Assembly (NCBI GenBank): GCA_015233365.1
Contig: JADFXU010000001.1
Location: forward strand, 1-64,000
Direction: 5' to 3'
From: Nitrospirota bacterium
GTDB taxonomy: Bacteria; Nitrospirota; Thermodesulfovibrionia; Thermodesulfovibrionales; Dissulfurispiraceae
Length of the DNA stretch: 64,000 nucleotides
The first letter of the stretch is position 1, and the number at the start of each line of letters is the position of its first letter. The translations under genes were made by a program, and so were the position numbers. Positions 42,434-50,905 of the stretch are shown in pieces. The notes beneath the pieces are model-generated. The model was not told the DNA's origin. It saw only the letters and a list, made by a program, of their open reading frames with translations, and did not search any database.

Positions 42434-43162
42434 TTAATCACACGACGCCCCTACGAACTGCTTAACGACAGGGTCATTTTCGCTCTTTATCTCATCAGGC
42501 GTGCCCGACGCCACAATACGGCCGCCGTAAAGCATTGCCACTTTATCGGCAACAGCAAATATCTCCGGTATTTCATGACTGATGATTATTCCGGTAAAAC
42601 CATATTTTTTGTGTGTATTGATGATAAGACGGTGGATGGAATTCAGAATAATAGGATCGAGGCCGGTAGTAGGCTCGTCAAAAAAGATGGTGGTCGGCTC
42701 CAGGATCAGCGCCCGCGCAAGGGCCACCCGCCGCTTCATACCACCGCTTATCTCCGAGGGGTATTTTTCGTCAACACCCTTAAGGCCGACATCCTCAAGC
42801 GCGCGTCTTCCCTTGTCCAAAATGTCACTTTCAGCATAATCAGTTTTTTCCCTTAATGGAAATACGACATTCTCAAATATCGTCATCGAATCAAAGAGCG
42901 CACTCCCCTGAAATACGATTCCGAACCTGTCTCTCACCTTATCGAGTTCTCCCTTGCTCATCTTCAACATATCGGCTCCGTCCACCATTATGCTCCCTTT
43001 GTCCGGCTTCATGAGCCCTATCATGTGCCTCAGAAGCACGGTCTTGCCGCCGCCGCTCTCACCGATAATGGCCACGACTTCCCTGTCTGCTATGGTCATG
43101 TTTACCCCTTGCAGCACCTTTTGACCGTCAAAAGATTTTTCAAGGCCGATAATCTGGATCAT
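42434..43162 (-). CDS. mlaF: MlaF-like ABC transporter ATPase
   Basis: ATP-binding subunit of the Mla phospholipid transporter, 242 residues. Walker A GESGGGKTVLL (about residues 35-45), signature SEISGGMKRRVALARAL (about 134-150), Walker B TTIFFDEPTTGLDP (about 155-168) and the switch histidine in IIISHEIPE are all present. The MlaF-specific C-terminus GTPDEIKSENDPVVKQFV follows. No STAS-domain MlaB is encoded next to it. Confidence 0.95.
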   Translation of the reverse strand: MIQIIGLEKSFDGQKVLQGVNMTIADREVVAIIGESGGGKTVLLRHMIGLMKPDKGSIMVDGADMLKMSKGELDKVRDRFGIVFQGSALFDSMTIFENVVFPLREKTDYAESDILDKGRRALEDVGLKGVDEKYPSEISGGMKRRVALARALILEPTTIFFDEPTTGLDPIILNSIHRLIINTHKKYGFTGIIISHEIPEIFAVADKVAMLYGGRIVASGTPDEIKSENDPVVKQFVGASCD

Positions 43163-43175
43163 TACGTTTTTCCCT

Positions 43176-43955
43176 TTATACCAAAACAGAGCCTATAAAA
43201 TAGTCCCATATAAGAATCAGCACAGAGGCCATGACCACGGCCTCTGTAGTCGACTTGCTCACTCCCTCGGCGCCGTAGCCGCTCTCATTCGTATAAAAAC
43301 CTTTAAAACATGACACCCATGAGACAATTACACCGAAGCTGACGGATTTATAAATACCCATTCTGATATCCGACATTTCGACAAAATGCTCCATCTGGGA
43401 GAAGTAAGTCCCTGAGCTCATGCCCAGAAGTTTCACACCCACAAGATATCCTCCGTAAATTCCTATCACATCATAAACAGCAGCCAGGAGGGGGAATGCA
43501 ATTACGGCCGCCAAAATGTTCGGTACGCTCAGGTACCTGAGCGGGTTGAGCGCCATGGTCGTTAATGCATCGATCTGCTCCGATATCCTCATAATACCGA
43601 TCTCCGCCGTGAGAGAGGATCCCGCCCTGCCCGTTATCATTAATGCGGAAAGCACAGGTCCCAATTCGCGTATCAGGGCCAGCGCAACGGCTGGACCCAG
43701 CAATGCGTCGGAACCGAATTTCCTCAGCGTATAAAAGAGCTGAATTGCAAGGACCATCCCGGTGAATGCTCCTGTCAGTAATATGACCATTAAAGATTTT
43801 GTGCCGAAAAACCTGATCTGGCGAAAAAGATAACGAAACTTGAAGGGAGGCACAACGATAAGATAGAGAGATTCGGCAAGGAAGATAACCATTTTCCCCA
43901 TTGTCCGCAGGGTGCCTAAGGCCCGGGAACCGAGTATCCTGATAAACTTTTCCAT
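43176..43955 (-). CDS. mlaE: MlaE-like ABC transporter permease
   Basis: Inner-membrane permease of the Mla phospholipid system, 259 residues with about five to six membrane segments. The family marks RELGPVLSALMITGRAGSSLTAEIG (about residues 94-118, in two parts) and MALNPLRYLSVP (about 133-144) are clear, as is KSVSFGVIVSWVSCFKGF near residue 204. It is the first gene of the minus-strand mlaE-F-D-C operon. Transport direction (retrograde or anterograde) cannot be read from sequence. Confidence 0.94.
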   Translation of the reverse strand: MEKFIRILGSRALGTLRTMGKMVIFLAESLYLIVVPPFKFRYLFRQIRFFGTKSLMVILLTGAFTGMVLAIQLFYTLRKFGSDALLGPAVALALIRELGPVLSALMITGRAGSSLTAEIGIMRISEQIDALTTMALNPLRYLSVPNILAAVIAFPLLAAVYDVIGIYGGYLVGVKLLGMSSGTYFSQMEHFVEMSDIRMGIYKSVSFGVIVSWVSCFKGFYTNESGYGAEGVSKSTTEAVVMASVLILIWDYFIGSVLV

Positions 43956-44071
43956 TAATCCTTTTCAAAACCCCTGAGTACTACGGTATCGCTGATTACC
44001 ACATAGCTCATTAAAATATAAGGCTACTATTATAATAGTTGTGACGCTATTTGTCACGTCTGTAATGAGAG

Positions 44072-45394
44072 TCAAGACAGCCGGGGACCATTGTATGCTT
44101 TAACCTGGAGCTTCAGCGACTGCACCGCCTGCAAATCATAGCCCGAATAAAGAAAAGCGAAAACCGTATTGTTGGTAAGCAGAGGGTCCAGTGCATCATC
44201 TATCGTGCCATCCCGCACCAGTTCGTTCCATGCCCGCGTTCCCCTGACCGGCGAGAATTCCGCAAGATATATTTTGACGGCAAGGGCCTTCAGGAATTCG
44301 ATGCCTTCCATGACTTCAGACAGTTCCTGACCCGGCAGTCCGTACATAAGGTAAACACCTATTTCATTTTTTGTAAAACCGCACCGCCTGAACAGCGCCA
44401 CCGCTTTTTCGAGATCGCTGTTGGTCACTTTGGCCCCGGTGTCTTCCTGTCTATCCCCGTCTGTCGTCTCAAGGCTCAATCTTACAGTTTTAAAGTTTGT
44501 CCGCTGCATTAACCTTGCAACCTCTTCATCAACAAAACGCGCGTGAAGGCCGTTCGGCGTATGAAATCTTACCGGCAGCCCTGCATCGGCAATGCCTCTC
44601 AATATAGGCTTGATATGGTTATCGGCATCATAAAGCAGGGCGTCATCATAAAAGGCATAATCCCTGACACCTTGCCCGACACTCTGATAATACAGCTCTG
44701 AAACCTCCTTCAATACCTCGTCAGGTGTACGTCTGCAGCACTTTCCGCCCGAAAGGAGTTCAGATGCGCAATACGCGCACCGGAACGGACAGCCTGTCGA
44801 GGTCAGGAGCGGCGCAAAACGGCAATCACTGTAGAGATTGAGCCGGTAATAAGGGATTTCCTCTCTTTTCCTTTTTAGTTTGAAACCGAAGGTGGCGAGA
44901 GCAAAATTAAGGCCCCCGGCCAGGGGTCCCCTGAACACAAAATCAGCACCGGAGGCTTTTATCCCATGCTCCGGGTAGAGGGTGGCATAAATACCGCCAA
45001 GAATCACAGGCACATCGCCCGCCAACTCCCTTATCATCTCCACCGCCGCTTGCACTCCGGGATACCAGTAGCTCATTACCGAGGTCATCATAACAGCGTC
45101 AAAAGGCATCGCAGCTCTTACCTGCCGGGCAAACTCATCGGTCCCGATGCCATACCGCTTGAATCTCCTCGGGACGGCTTGCAGGATATCCGGCTTCGGT
45201 ATATCTTCTGTCCGGTATTTCCCTGCCCCGAAGCGACCGGCTGTGCACGAATCAGTGCAATCGATGAAGAGAAGTTCGACATCAAAGGAACTGAGATATT
45301 CGGCAACCCTTAACAGGCCGAGCGGCTTTGCCCACAGGTTAAAAGCGGCGAAATCGTAGATCCATGGATTGATGAGGAGTATTCTAAGACGCAT
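44072..45394 (-). CDS. B12-binding-type radical SAM protein
   Basis: Protein of 440 residues with a cobalamin-binding-like N-terminal domain (about 1-165: LRILLINPWIYDFAAFNLWAKP, VMMTSVMSYWYPG, VILGGIYATLYPEHG) and a radical SAM domain with CPFRCAYC (about 200-207), followed by a second cysteine group CASELLSGGKCC. The stretch IGVYLMYGLPGQE is typical of the class. Substrate unknown. It stands alone between the mla operon and a double-palindrome region; the AUG is preceded by no evident ribosome-binding site. Confidence 0.8.
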   Translation of the reverse strand: MRLRILLINPWIYDFAAFNLWAKPLGLLRVAEYLSSFDVELLFIDCTDSCTAGRFGAGKYRTEDIPKPDILQAVPRRFKRYGIGTDEFARQVRAAMPFDAVMMTSVMSYWYPGVQAAVEMIRELAGDVPVILGGIYATLYPEHGIKASGADFVFRGPLAGGLNFALATFGFKLKRKREEIPYYRLNLYSDCRFAPLLTSTGCPFRCAYCASELLSGGKCCRRTPDEVLKEVSELYYQSVGQGVRDYAFYDDALLYDADNHIKPILRGIADAGLPVRFHTPNGLHARFVDEEVARLMQRTNFKTVRLSLETTDGDRQEDTGAKVTNSDLEKAVALFRRCGFTKNEIGVYLMYGLPGQELSEVMEGIEFLKALAVKIYLAEFSPVRGTRAWNELVRDGTIDDALDPLLTNNTVFAFLYSGYDLQAVQSLKLQVKAYNGPRLS

Positions 45395-45413
45395 AAACTA
45401 ATCCGGCCCAAAC

Positions 45414-45599
45414 AGTGTAATGAAGAATATGTCTCCTCCGCTCAGGCGCTACGTCTTGGACAGTTCTAACGCCTCGTTTCGCTACAGGCGCAAAATTCAG
45501 CCCTTCGGGCTTCAGTTTCGCGCCTGCTTTACGCTCTCTCGCCGAGAACTGTTGCCAAGACTCCGCGATTCGCTCCAGAGACATATTCTTCATTACACT
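45414..45599. repeat. Large palindrome, family A copy 2 (opposite orientation)
   Basis: Perfect 22-base arms at 45414-45435 and 45578-45599 enclose the A core, which in reverse complement runs nearly the same as copy A1 (32353-32545), including GTCTTGGCAACAGTTCTCGG and CCCGAAGGGCTGAATTTTGC. The inner arm bases covary with A1 (ATGT/ACAT here, AAGT/ACTT there). The outer thirteen or so bases have no resemblance to those of A1 yet are fully self-complementary. It lies directly upstream of the radical SAM gene start (minus strand) and beside palindrome C. Confidence 0.85.
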
Positions 45600-45629
45600 T
45601 ATCCCATATTATTCATAAACTTTATCCAA

Positions 45630-45790
45630 GAGCAGGCTGGACATTGTGTCGTAGCGGGCGTCGGCAGCACGCGACGCCATGGATGGCTGAACGGGCTGCC
45701 GTCGCCTTCGAGCAAGTCTGGATGCCTTCGCACCCCAAAAGTCGAGACTTTTGGGGACCCCGCCGCCGAGACACTGTGTCCAGCCTGCTC
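45630..45790. repeat. Large palindrome, family C
   Basis: Outer arms 45630-45650 and 45770-45790 are complementary over 21 bases with two mismatches. Inside, GGCGTCGGCAGC (45657-45668) pairs with GCTGCCGTCGCC (45695-45706) except at one position, and a perfect hairpin CCCCAAAAGTC/GACTTTTGGGG spans 45733-45756. The whole could form a branched structure. No second copy is in the window. It is 30 bases from palindrome A2, in the gap before prmA. Confidence 0.75.
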
Positions 45791-45874
45791 GACACCGCAT
45801 GAATAAGGTAGGTTATGTGTTATTTGTAAGATAACTCCCGTAATAGTTTATAGTAAATAGTTGAGAGTTGGCAA

Positions 45875-46717
45875 ATGGGATATTATGAATTCACCATAAC
45901 CCTGGCAGATGAATCGCGCGATGCTGTTATGCAGAGGCTTTCGGCATCCGGCTGCCTAGGGTTTATTGAGTATGAAAAGAGCATTGTCGCATATTTCCAT
46001 GATGTGACAGGTATCAATAACATAATCCCTGAGGTGGTGGCATGCAAGACACTCCTTGAGAATGACGGCCTCGAACTCGAAATATCCTTCGATTACGTTT
46101 ATATTTCCGAGCGCGACTGGAATGAGTCGTGGAAAAAAAAATTCAAACCTGTAGACGCAGGGGAGCGCTTTTCGGTCCTTCCACCCTGGGAAGACCCGAA
46201 AAAAGACCGCATCAACCTGATCATAGATCCGGGCATGGCTTTCGGCACCGGGCACCACGAAACAACCAGGACCTGTCTGATGCTTATAGAACGCTTCTCC
46301 CGCAATTGCGCCAAAGACAGCTTTCTCGACGTCGGCACCGGCACCGGCATTCTTGCGATAGCTGCCTCCAGGCTCGGTGTTAAGCGCGTGGCCGGCGTGG
46401 ACATCGACCCCAATGCAATCGATGCGGCACGGAGGAATGCGAAGTTAAACAACCTTGACAATATCCTGATTCAGGAAGGTACAGCCGCACCCGCGCTAGG
46501 CACATTCGACTTTGTCGCAGCCAACCTGATGTCGGAAATACTCATCAGGATAGCCCCGGACCTGGCCCCCTGCCTTGAAAAAGGAGGCATTGCCCTCCTG
46601 TCCGGCATGCTCGCGGGACAGGAAGACGGGGTAATAGCCGCAATGCAGCAGCAGGGACTCGAATTCATGGAAAAACATGTCGACGGCCGCTGGGTATCGC
46701 TTGTAATGACACGCTGA
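45875..46717 (+). CDS. prmA: Ribosomal protein L11 methyltransferase
   Basis: SAM-dependent enzyme of 280 residues that trimethylates L11. The N-terminal L11-recognition domain precedes YISERDWNESWKKKFKPV (about residues 74-91), the PrmA linker; the catalytic part starts LIIDPGMAFGTGHHETTRTCL (in parts, about 111-131), has the SAM loop DVGTGTGILAIAA, and the FVAANLMSEIL motif IV. All are characteristic of PrmA. A GAGAG site lies before the ATG. It converges on ychF with 19 bases between stops and a short hairpin there. Confidence 0.95.
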   Translation: MGYYEFTITLADESRDAVMQRLSASGCLGFIEYEKSIVAYFHDVTGINNIIPEVVACKTLLENDGLELEISFDYVYISERDWNESWKKKFKPVDAGERFSVLPPWEDPKKDRINLIIDPGMAFGTGHHETTRTCLMLIERFSRNCAKDSFLDVGTGTGILAIAASRLGVKRVAGVDIDPNAIDAARRNAKLNNLDNILIQEGTAAPALGTFDFVAANLMSEILIRIAPDLAPCLEKGGIALLSGMLAGQEDGVIAAMQQQGLEFMEKHVDGRWVSLVMTR

Positions 46718-46740
46718 CAGACGGTTTGCGAGACCGTCAG
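46714..46740. terminator. Short hairpin between prmA and ychF
   Basis: GACGGT (46720-46725) pairs with ACCGTC (46733-46738), extended by CTGAC/CAG flanks around one bulge. It overlaps the last codons of both convergent genes. No T-run is present, so a terminator role is weakly supported. Confidence 0.35.
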
Positions 46741-47834
46741 ACGTTGAACCTGAAATTGATGATGTCCCCATCCATGACTTTATAAGTCTTGCCTTCAAGC
46801 CTGAGGTGGCCCTTGTCCCTGGCAGCCGACATTCCCCCGTCGGCAACGAACTCGTCATAACTTACCAGTTCAGCACGAATAAAACCGCGCTCTATATCCG
46901 AATGTATCTTCCCCGCAGCTTTCTGCGCTTCGGTCCCTTTTTCTATCGTCCAGGCCCTCACCTCGTCCTCTCCTGCGGTGAGAAACGAAATAAGACCCAA
47001 TAAATCGTAGCTGACTTTTATGAGCTTGTTAAGTGCCGGTTCCTCTATCCCCAGATCATCCAGAAAAGCCTTTGCTTCATCCGCGGAAAGCTGCCCTATT
47101 TCCATCTCTATCTTCCCGCATAACGTTACTACCTTTGTCGTTTCCGCAATGCCCTTTTCAGTGACGTAGCCGGTTACAGACGACTGGAGTGCGTTTGCCT
47201 TGCCGCTGTTCAAATCACCTTCAGCGGTGTTTATCACTATAACTTCCGGTTTAGTCGAAATAAACTGGAGCGGCCTCATCAGTTTTTGCTCCTCATCGTC
47301 GAACCGGATGCTCCTCAGGGGAATTTCCTTTTCAAGGGCAGCCTTGCATTTGAGAAGGAGTTTCTTCTCGGCCTCGTTGGGTTTTTTCCCTTTTTTCGAC
47401 CCCTCTTCCATGCGTTCGAGTCTTTTATCAACAAATTCCAGATCCCCGAAAACCAGCTCAAGTTCCAGGGTCTCTATATCTCTAAGAGGATTCACTTCAT
47501 TCATGGGATGCGAAACAGCATCGTCCTCAAAAGCCCTGGCAACATGAACAATGGCGTCCACGTCCTTGATAAGATCGAAGACCTTCCTGTTCTGTGCCAC
47601 GTCACCTCTGGTAAGGCCTATATAGTCAATATATTCGACTGTGGCGTAGGTGACTTTTTTAGGCTTGTAGATTTCCGCAAGCTTGTTGATCCTTTGATCA
47701 GGGACTTTGACCACTCCGAAATTCGGCTCACCGCTTATTGTCGGATAGACCGTTGTATCCAGGCTCTGTCCTGTAAGGGCATTAAAAACAGTTGTCTTCC
47801 CCGCGTTCGACAATCCTACAATTGCAAGTTTCAT
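46737..47834 (-). CDS. ychF: Obg-like ATPase YchF
   Basis: P-loop ATPase of 365 residues in the TRAFAC class, the conserved ribosome-associated protein YchF/OLA1. G1 GLSNAGKTTVFNALTG (about residues 7-22), G2 and YPT-like TVYPTISGEPN, and G3 as VEYIDYIGLTRG are seen; the last differs from the common DIAGLVKGA, so this is a divergent YchF subtype. A helical insertion and C-terminal TGS domain (about 280-365, ending GDIINFRFNV) follow. The TGS end KVMDGDIINFRFNV matches the family. It is downstream of the HSDR_N-like gene on the same strand. Confidence 0.9.
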   Translation of the reverse strand: MKLAIVGLSNAGKTTVFNALTGQSLDTTVYPTISGEPNFGVVKVPDQRINKLAEIYKPKKVTYATVEYIDYIGLTRGDVAQNRKVFDLIKDVDAIVHVARAFEDDAVSHPMNEVNPLRDIETLELELVFGDLEFVDKRLERMEEGSKKGKKPNEAEKKLLLKCKAALEKEIPLRSIRFDDEEQKLMRPLQFISTKPEVIVINTAEGDLNSGKANALQSSVTGYVTEKGIAETTKVVTLCGKIEMEIGQLSADEAKAFLDDLGIEEPALNKLIKVSYDLLGLISFLTAGEDEVRAWTIEKGTEAQKAAGKIHSDIERGFIRAELVSYDEFVADGGMSAARDKGHLRLEGKTYKVMDGDIINFRFNV

Positions 47835-47921
47835 CGCACTCCAGTTAATTAGTATATGATTTATTTGGGCGTATGGGTAAATGAGTAAGTGGGTGTATGG
47901 CTGAGTGCTTTACTCATATAC

Positions 47922-48491
47922 TCATTCACTGATATTTGGGCATTTGACGGCTTCAAAGGCATAGAGGATTCTTTTCTCCTTTTCGGCCTTCTGTGAAATA
48001 CATATTTTGAAATCCGTCTCTCCGAGAAGACGTTCAGCCTCGCGCCTGGACGGAATAGCATCAAGACCTTCTGCGAATACCGTAGCGTCAGCCGCATTGA
48101 GCATTTTTGCATGCTCGCTGTCACTTATTACCGCATAGGGAATCAGGCATTGATCGGCAACGCGGCAAAACGCCACTGCGTGCCGCTCCCAGGATTCCAG
48201 AGAACTCTCCGCGCACTTAATGGATATAAGGCGCCTGCCCTGTATATTGATGATAATATCGGCGCTGACAGTAAAAGTGCACTCCGGCAATTGAACGGTG
48301 AAACCCCTGTTAATCTCCAGGTCACTCTTGTCATAGCCCTTGCGAAAAATCAGAAACTCAACCATTACCTTTTGTATGTGATTAAGCCTGAGGCTTGCGA
48401 TGTATTCTTCCGCCTGCACCTTTTGGGACAGCAGCAACGCTCTTTCCTCAGGGCTTTCCGGTGCTTTACCTAATGGAATATAGTCAGGCAT
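47922..48491 (-). CDS. HSDR_N-like (type I restriction R subunit N-terminal) domain protein
   Basis: Protein of 189 residues starting MPDYIPLGKAPESPEERALLLSQKVQ, with a GGAGG site before the ATG at 48491. The region FLIFRKGYDKSDLEIN and FTVSADIIINIQGRRLISIKCAESS resembles the nuclease-like N-terminal HSDR_N_2 domain, where the lysine in IKC and acidic D...SADI residues would be catalytic. Unlike type I R subunits it has no helicase part. It is a stand-alone protein, conserved by my recollection in related bacteria; whether it cuts DNA is unknown. It lies between a DUF2155 lipoprotein and ychF. An upstream start (48590) overlaps the lipoprotein gene and is rejected. Confidence 0.7.
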   Translation of the reverse strand: MPDYIPLGKAPESPEERALLLSQKVQAEEYIASLRLNHIQKVMVEFLIFRKGYDKSDLEINRGFTVQLPECTFTVSADIIINIQGRRLISIKCAESSLESWERHAVAFCRVADQCLIPYAVISDSEHAKMLNAADATVFAEGLDAIPSRREAERLLGETDFKICISQKAEKEKRILYAFEAVKCPNISE

Positions 48492-48505
48492 TGTCCTCCA
48501 CGGTT

Positions 48506-49060
48506 TTAACTTTTTATGCTTTTCTTGAGCATTATGGCATATTTCGGATGATTGAACGGATGTATGGAAGGAAATTTTTCGTACAGCCATCCCTTGAATA
48601 CGCTTTTATCTTTCTCAAAAATCTCGACCCGTACAGCCGGATTTATTAGTTCGTTGCTTCCGGATGTAATAGTGTCCTCAGTCATCTTGAAATCGGGAAG
48701 AAACTCGCGTACGGCTATTTTAAGATCACTGCCGGGTATCTTAAACTCAGACTTGAGATTCACTGTATATTCATCTGTTTTGCCCGAGCCTTTGTCCTCT
48801 ACAGCCAGTATCACTTTGCTCCATTTCCCTTTAACCGAATCGGGAACTACAATGGCTTTCTCGACCTTTGGGCCCATTCCGGCACCGTCGCCATGAGGCG
48901 ACATCAGCGGCTGAGCAGGCACCTGTCCCATCGGAGTCTGGAGAGGAACAGCCGGTATCTCCCCGGCCTTGGGAGTAATCTGCTCTTCCTTCTTTTTGCA
49001 GCCCGTGTTCAAACCTGCAATCAGAAACATGATCAGCACCACTCCAGCAACTCTTCTCAT
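48506..49060 (-). CDS. DUF2155 lipoprotein
   Basis: Protein of 184 residues with a strong GGGAGGTC site before the ATG at 49060. A signal sequence (about residues 1-21) ends in a lipobox-like LNTGC, so the cysteine at about 22 should be lipidated. A proline-rich linker is followed by a DUF2155 domain (about 80-184): KWSKVILAVEDKGSGKTDEY, FKIPGSDLKIAVREFLPDFKM, and FKGWLYEKFPSIHPFNHPKYA. The family is exported and of unknown function. Its stop is 14 bases from the HSDR_N-like start. Confidence 0.85.
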   Translation of the reverse strand: MRRVAGVVLIMFLIAGLNTGCKKKEEQITPKAGEIPAVPLQTPMGQVPAQPLMSPHGDGAGMGPKVEKAIVVPDSVKGKWSKVILAVEDKGSGKTDEYTVNLKSEFKIPGSDLKIAVREFLPDFKMTEDTITSGSNELINPAVRVEIFEKDKSVFKGWLYEKFPSIHPFNHPKYAIMLKKSIKS

Positions 49061-49115
49061 AAGTGACCTCCCATAAGTAAGCAGCAAGTATCAAGTAGTA
49101 CTTGTCTTTTTTAAA

Positions 49116-49208
49116 TGGCGGAGAGGCAGGGATTCGAACCCTGGGTGGGGTGTTACCCCCACAACCGCTTAGCAGGCGGCTGCCTTCGACCGGCTCGGCC
49201 ACCTCTCC
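49116..49208 (-). tRNA. tRNA-Ser (anticodon GCT)
   Basis: On the minus strand the gene starts GGAGAGGTGGCCGAG and ends CCTCTCC, discriminator G, then an encoded CCA (49118-49116). The anticodon arm is AGCCGC-CTGCTAA-GCGGTT with anticodon GCT, and a long variable arm GTGGGGGTAACACCCCAC marks it as class II. The T arm GGTTCGAATCC is standard. Anticodon GCT reads AGC/AGU serine codons. Confidence 0.97.
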
Positions 49209-49280
49209 ATTTAAGCTTGATCTTAATATTATCAATTAAAGTAGGGAATTGTAAACCTGCGTACGAATATATCCGCAAAG

Positions 49281-49455
49281 AGAGCGACAGGCGGAGGCTG
49301 TTTTTTGGCCCGTAGCACGGGTGTACTGTAGCAGGGGTGAGTAACGCCGAGCCCCAGCCGAGAATGTGCACGAATAGCGCAACTTTAAAATAGTAATGAT
49401 GCGGCAAAGCAAGTAGTTTAAAAAGCGCCAAAAAACAGCCTCCCCCTGTCGCTCT
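49281..49455. repeat. Large palindrome, family B copy 2
   Basis: Arms 49281-49309 and 49427-49455 are complementary over 29 bases with one mismatch. The core repeats that of B1: TAGCACGGGTGTACTGTAGC (49313-49332) and GCCGAGCCCCAGCCGAGAAT (49346-49365), GTGCACGAATAGCGCAA (49367-49383). Between the core and right arm this copy is about sixty bases shorter overall than B1. Arms align loosely with B1 but with paired substitutions. It lies between tRNA-Ser and the tilS promoter. Confidence 0.85.
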
Positions 49456-49495
49456 CGCAACGCACTGACTAATCCAGCAATTGCTAAAGGTAGGC

Positions 49496-49501
49496 TATAA
49501 T
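49496..49501 (+). promoter_or_regulatory. -10 box of tilS, predicted leaderless
   Basis: A perfect TATAAT at 49496-49501 ends six bases before the ATG at 49508, and no ribosome-binding site is present. The expected start of transcription coincides with the ATG. No good -35 hexamer is seen at the usual spacing. Confidence 0.5.
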
Positions 49502-49507
49502 AAACAG

Positions 49508-50890
49508 ATGGATATAACTGCGAAAGTTAAGAATACAATATCGAAATATTCCATGCTCGCACACGGAGACAGGGTACTTGTCGGACTTTCCGGCGGGCCG
49601 GACTCTGTCTGCCTTTTGGTGGCCCTTGAACGTCTGAGACAAAACTTCGGGATCAGTTTGTTTGCCGTTTATGTGGACCATGGACTCAGACCGGACGAGA
49701 CGCCGAATGAAATTGTTTTCTGCGAGAGATTATGCCTTTCGTTGGATATCCCTTTTTCAGCGGAATCAGTCGACGTTAAATCTTTTGCTAAAGCACATAA
49801 GCTGAGCAAACAGGAAGCTGCGAGGGAACTGCGCTATAATGCCCTCGCCGGGGCCGCGCAGGCCGCTGGAGCCGGCAAGATCGCCCTGGGTCATACTGCC
49901 GATGACCAGGCCGAGACCGTGATAATGCGGCTTGTCAGAGGAGCCGGGACTTTAGGGCTTTCTGGCATCCCTCCCGTAAGACAGAATATAATCAGACCTC
50001 TTATCGGCACGGAAAGAAAAGACATTGAACGCTTTCTTGAAACCGAGCAAATCGGCTTTATAATCGATTCATCGAACCGTGAAGACAAATATATGAGGAA
50101 CAAAATCCGGCACACAGTGATGCCTGCATTAAATAATCTCGATGTTGATGCAATCACGACTATTTCAAGGACAGCCGATATTTTGAGAGAAGAGGACAAC
50201 TACCTTGAATTCCAGGTAACGAAGTCCCTGATGAAATTAATCGGCAGAAAGACCGCTACCACCCTTGAACTGTTGTATCTGCCCCTGGAAAAAACGGACC
50301 CGGCACTCGTGAGAAGGATTCTGAGGAGGGCACTGGGCGCTGCCAAAGGTCTCCGTGGAATCGCTTTTATACATATCGAGGAACTTATAGATCTGATAAA
50401 AAAAGGCAAGCCTGGCGACAGAATTTCCATGCCCGGCGGTATACGCGCAATAAAGGGATACTCAACCCTCATCATCACGTCCGATCGCCCCGCTGCTCTT
50501 GAAACATATGTGCTTGAGAGCCCGGGCAATCTTGTGATTAAAGAAGCGTCTATGGTACTCGTATGCACACCGCTCGATACCCGGGAACCGACCCCTCTAT
50601 ATTCACCGCTCAAGGCTGTCTTCGATGCTGCCAAACTGCGTTTCCCCCTTCACGTCCGTTCAAGGAAACCGGGAGACTATTTCTATCCCGCCGGGTTCGG
50701 GAAAAAGAAGAAACTTCAGGACTATTTCGTGGACGAAAAAGTACCGAGAGATCAGCGGGACAGCATCCCCCTGCTTATAAGTGACAACGATATTGTGTGG
50801 ATTATCGGGTACCGTATGGATGAGCGTTACCGGATTGATAAATGTACGGAAAAGGGATTACAATTTGAAGTGAGATCATTAAAAACCTGA
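49508..50890 (+). CDS. tilS: tRNA(Ile)-lysidine synthase
   Basis: ATP-pyrophosphatase of 460 residues that converts C34 of tRNA-Ile(CAU) to lysidine. The P-loop LVGLSGGPDSVCLL (about residues 25-38) and the family blocks YVDHGLR, LGHTADDQAETVIMRLVRGAG and MRNKIRHTVMP are visible. TilS N-terminal and C-terminal domains (about 250-460, including KSRKPGDYF-like VRSRKPGDYFYPAG near residue 390) are complete. The ATG at 49508 is preferred over an in-frame ATG at 49481, since the family starts at this point and the -10 box would lie inside the longer form. Confidence 0.93.
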   Translation: MDITAKVKNTISKYSMLAHGDRVLVGLSGGPDSVCLLVALERLRQNFGISLFAVYVDHGLRPDETPNEIVFCERLCLSLDIPFSAESVDVKSFAKAHKLSKQEAARELRYNALAGAAQAAGAGKIALGHTADDQAETVIMRLVRGAGTLGLSGIPPVRQNIIRPLIGTERKDIERFLETEQIGFIIDSSNREDKYMRNKIRHTVMPALNNLDVDAITTISRTADILREEDNYLEFQVTKSLMKLIGRKTATTLELLYLPLEKTDPALVRRILRRALGAAKGLRGIAFIHIEELIDLIKKGKPGDRISMPGGIRAIKGYSTLIITSDRPAALETYVLESPGNLVIKEASMVLVCTPLDTREPTPLYSPLKAVFDAAKLRFPLHVRSRKPGDYFYPAGFGKKKKLQDYFVDEKVPRDQRDSIPLLISDNDIVWIIGYRMDERYRIDKCTEKGLQFEVRSLKT

Positions 50891-50905
50891 TACGGAGGAA
50901 ATTTC

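Noticed and set aside
45420-45806. 128-codon frame on the plus strand through palindromes A2 and C
   Set aside because: Frame spans two separate repeats; no start signal. Similar frames are by-products of the palindromic DNA.
49153-49460. Frames overlapping tRNA-Ser and palindrome B2
   Set aside because: They read through a tRNA gene and a palindrome.
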